Assembly (NCBI GenBank): GCA_022822325.1
Contig: JAJEBW010000023.1
Location: 1-53,662, forward strand
Source: Gemmatimonadota bacterium
GTDB lineage: Bacteria; Gemmatimonadota; Gemmatimonadetes; Longimicrobiales; Gaopeijiaceae
Length of the DNA stretch: 53,662 nt
Direction: 5' to 3'
Shown here: positions 51,772 through 53,662 of the stretch, one piece after another
Position numbering within the stretch: the stretch's first letter is position 1
Layout: the number at the start of each line of letters is the position of its first letter
Notes under the pieces: model-generated
Seen by the model: the letters and a program-made list of their open reading frames with translations, nothing else
Databases searched by the model: none
Told to the model about the DNA's origin: nothing
Position numbers and translations under genes: made by a program

Positions 51772-52142
51772 GCCCGGCAAGGTCGCCCGATCCAATGGGC
51801 GCATCCATAGCCAAATCGGCCAACTTCCGGAGCGACGAGTCGCAATCCCAAAGCCAGTTCGCTGCCAGCCCGGACGATGATCGTCATTCGAGGCGCCCAC
51901 AGGGCCGGAATCCCGGCGGTGCCATGAGAGCCGCGACCGGCCGCTGAAGGCGGTCCAGGCGCGGGAGGTCGTCGGGCAGGTCAAGGTCCGCGTGTTCGCC
52001 CGAGGGAGGGTACGTGTCGGACAATCGGCGAGTGACGGGGAAGGGAGAATGGTGCCGCGCGATCCCGGGCCATACCTTCATCAGCCCAATCGTCAGGCCC
52101 GAGCCATTTCCAGTGGGCCGCAGCCAGCGAGGAGGTGCAACC
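51772..52142. other. divergent intergenic region
   Basis: A gap of about 370 bases between the divergent ATPase and beta-propeller genes. On the minus strand GACCTTG (51778-51784) stands six bases before the ATPase ATG and may be its leaderless -10. On the plus strand TACCTT (52073-52078) could be the -10 of the lipoprotein gene, which also has a good ribosome-binding site. No gene, repeat or other signal is supported in between. Confidence 0.35.
51778..51784 (-). promoter_or_regulatory. candidate -10 element before the ATPase gene
   Basis: Read on the minus strand, GACCTTG lies six bases before ATG 51771. Spacing matches that before the MDR and glcD genes and no ribosome-binding site is visible. 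The first base departs from TAnCTTG. Confidence 0.25.
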
Positions 52143-53402
52143 ATGCGAGCAAAAGCCTTCCGCCTGCTTTCAGCGGCAACCGCCGCCCTCCTCACCGGCT
52201 GTGGAAGCGACGTGGATCCTTCCGGTTTCACACCCGACACCGTCGTCGAAACCATCGGCGACACGACGGTCGTCCGCACCCTCTCCGGAAGCGTCTGGGG
52301 CACGGAGGCCACCCTCGTGCCCGAGATCACGATCGGCCGATTGGACGGACCGGAGGAATACCTCTTCGGCATCATCCGATCGATCGCCGTGGGAGATGAC
52401 GGAACCGTCTATGTCCTGGACTTGCAGGCACAGCATGTCCGGGTCTTCGATTCGCTCGGGGTGTACGTGGAGACGCTGGGACGGCGGGGCGAGGGTCCCG
52501 GCGAATTCACCGCGGCAGAGGCCCTCGCTGCGCTGCCGGACGGACGCCTTGCCGTGCGCGATCCCGAAAACCAGCGTGTCACGGTATTCGGCCCCGGGCA
52601 GGGCGAGATAGCCGAGTGGAGGTATGCCGGCGGTGTCTCCACCTTGTCGCCTCTGTACGCAGACACGCGCGGGCGAACCTTACTGCTTGCCGGCGATCTG
52701 TCCCGCATGAACGAGATCGTCATGGAGATCATCGTTCTGGGACCTGACGGAACGCACCTCGACACCCTTCCGGAACCTTCGAGCGACTACGAAGCGCCCT
52801 ACGTGAGGGCCGAGGTGCCCGGCGGCTTGTCGGTGACCTACGGCGTCCCCTTCACGCCTCGGTTTCACTGGACGTTTCATCCGAGCGGCCACTTCCTCAC
52901 CGGCCTGTCCTCGGAATACCGGATCGATCTGGCGACGGACGAAGGCGTCCTCCGGATTGAACGCAGCCAGGATCCGGTTCCGGCATCGGACGCGGAGCGG
53001 GCCTACCAGCGCGACCTCGCCGTCGCGGGCATACGGCGGTCGCTTCCGGGGTGGGAATGGGATGGGCCGGCGATCCCGGGGCGCAAACCGTTCTTCCGGG
53101 CGTTGCGGGCTGGCCGGGACGGGCGCATCTGGGTGCGGCTGTCGACTGCCGGGCACCCGGTGGACAACGCGGACCACGACCCCGACGACCCCGGTTCGTT
53201 CCCCGTGACCTGGGAGGAAGCGATCCGGTACGATGTCTTCGAGCCGGACGGGACCTATCTGGGCGTCGTGGTGGCGCCGGATGAATTCACCAGCTTTCCG
53301 GTCCCGGTCTTCGGCAGCGACCACGTGTGGGCCGTGACCGAGGACGAGCAGGGGGTGCAGCGCGTGGTGAGGTATCGGATCCGGAAGGGGGCAACGGAGT
53401 GA
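52143..53402 (+). CDS. 6-bladed beta-propeller lipoprotein
   Basis: A 419-residue secreted lipoprotein. The signal peptide ends with a lipobox (LLSAATAALLTGC), so Cys19 should be lipidated. The mature part carries NHL/6-bladed beta-propeller blades with the recurrent pattern IAVGDDGTVYVLDLQAQHVR, VFDSLGVYVETLGRRGEGPG and AALPDGRLAVRDPENQRVTV. The RRGEGPGEF stretch is typical of the 6-bladed beta-propeller family found in many Gemmatimonadota and Bacteroidota. Its role is probably recognition or binding outside the cell. A strong AGGAGGTG site fixes ATG 52143; a GTG at 52014 is not used. Confidence 0.85.
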   Translation: MRAKAFRLLSAATAALLTGCGSDVDPSGFTPDTVVETIGDTTVVRTLSGSVWGTEATLVPEITIGRLDGPEEYLFGIIRSIAVGDDGTVYVLDLQAQHVRVFDSLGVYVETLGRRGEGPGEFTAAEALAALPDGRLAVRDPENQRVTVFGPGQGEIAEWRYAGGVSTLSPLYADTRGRTLLLAGDLSRMNEIVMEIIVLGPDGTHLDTLPEPSSDYEAPYVRAEVPGGLSVTYGVPFTPRFHWTFHPSGHFLTGLSSEYRIDLATDEGVLRIERSQDPVPASDAERAYQRDLAVAGIRRSLPGWEWDGPAIPGRKPFFRALRAGRDGRIWVRLSTAGHPVDNADHDPDDPGSFPVTWEEAIRYDVFEPDGTYLGVVVAPDEFTSFPVPVFGSDHVWAVTEDEQGVQRVVRYRIRKGATE

Positions 53403-53500
53403 GTCTCCCCGGGCTTGGCGGCCGGAGCGCTGATCGTGGTCGTCCACACCGAGCGCCACAGTTGGTCCGGCACCGCTACCGATTCGGGCTCCTCGCTGTT

Positions 53501-53662
53501 TCAAGTGGGCAGGTTGAAAGCGAGCTTGCCGCAGACGAGGTAGGCCATGGTGATGAAGTTCTCGGTGGTGCGGTAGCCGCGCGCCCGTACCTTTGCCGCC
53601 TGAACGAGCGAGTTCATGGCTTCCAGCATGCCGTTGCTGATCCGGGAGTGAAGCCAGCGGAG
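53501..53662 (-). mobile_element. ISL3-family transposase, 3' end only (cut by window edge)
   Basis: The last 53 codons of a minus-strand frame read SRISNGMLEAMNSLVQAAK, VRARGYRTTENFITMAYLVC and end LAFNLPT. This matches the C-terminus of ISL3-family transposases, where a stretch like NGxLEGxNSxIQxxKRRARGYR is conserved. The start lies beyond the right edge, so whether it is intact is unknown. No terminal inverted repeat was recognised in 53403-53500. Confidence 0.8.

Noticed and set aside
1..53662. tRNA, rRNA, CRISPR arrays, restriction or other defence systems
   Set aside because: No cloverleaf T-loop words, rRNA stretches, regularly spaced repeats or defence-family motifs were seen.

Overview
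The window looks like one continuous piece of a GC-rich, Gram-negative bacterial chromosome. It carries outer-membrane-type proteins, lipoprotein signals, a ParABS system and a chromosome origin. The mix of a large secreted M14 carboxypeptidase, a 6-bladed beta-propeller lipoprotein, a two-gene E1 pyruvate dehydrogenase and a long plant/cyanobacterial-like IspH suggests Gemmatimonadota or a related phylum. That placement is inference; no rRNA or tRNA gene is visible to test it.

Layout. 0.1-2.8 kb: queE with a small unknown partner on the minus strand, then a zinc-free MDR oxidoreductase overlapping a MazG-like gene. 2.9-4.3 kb: ECF sigma factor, candidate membrane anti-sigma factor and a Spy/CpxP-like protein. 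4.4-6.7 kb: tdh and kbl (threonine to glycine). 6.7-12.8 kb, minus: a five-gene run of lipoprotein, sensor kinase, sigma54-type response regulator, secreted coiled-coil protein and putative outer-membrane protein. 12.8-26.5 kb: pyrE and then the replication core: dnaN, a DnaA-box-rich origin, dnaA, rpmH-rnpA-yidD-yidC-mnmE-mnmG, a perfect parS site, parA-parB, an M23 peptidase, a bactofilin and a NIF3 protein. 26.5-30.8 kb: M14 carboxypeptidase, double zinc-ribbon protein, DUF819 membrane protein. 30.9-37.1 kb: lipA and the pyruvate dehydrogenase genes E1alpha, E1beta, E2, E3. 37.1-38.1 kb: AT-richer stretch with decayed-looking reading frames. 38.1-49.97 kb: ispH, fxsA, M42 aminopeptidase, fRMsr-like GAF protein, MBL hydrolase, glcD-glcE-glcF, M20 peptidase, small basic protein and an NSAR/OSBS enzyme. 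50-53.7 kb: GspE/PilB ATPase with an extra zinc-ribbon tail, a beta-propeller lipoprotein and the end of an ISL3-type transposase cut by the window edge.

How the genes work together. Genes inside runs commonly overlap by 4 bases (ATGA or GTGA) and often carry purine-rich ribosome-binding sites. Several genes at the head of a run lack such a site and instead have a TAnCTTG-like hexamer 6-9 bases before the start codon, which suggests leaderless transcripts. The 13-26 kb block joins replication initiation, segregation, membrane insertion, tRNA modification and a wall/cytoskeleton pair (M23 and bactofilin). lipA next to the PDH genes couples cofactor synthesis to the enzyme that needs it. The best candidates for something new are the five-gene envelope-signalling run (6661-12769), the zinc-ribbon-tailed ATPase (49990-51771), the NSAR/M20 pair with its small basic protein (47007-49965) and the putative leaderless promoter motif.
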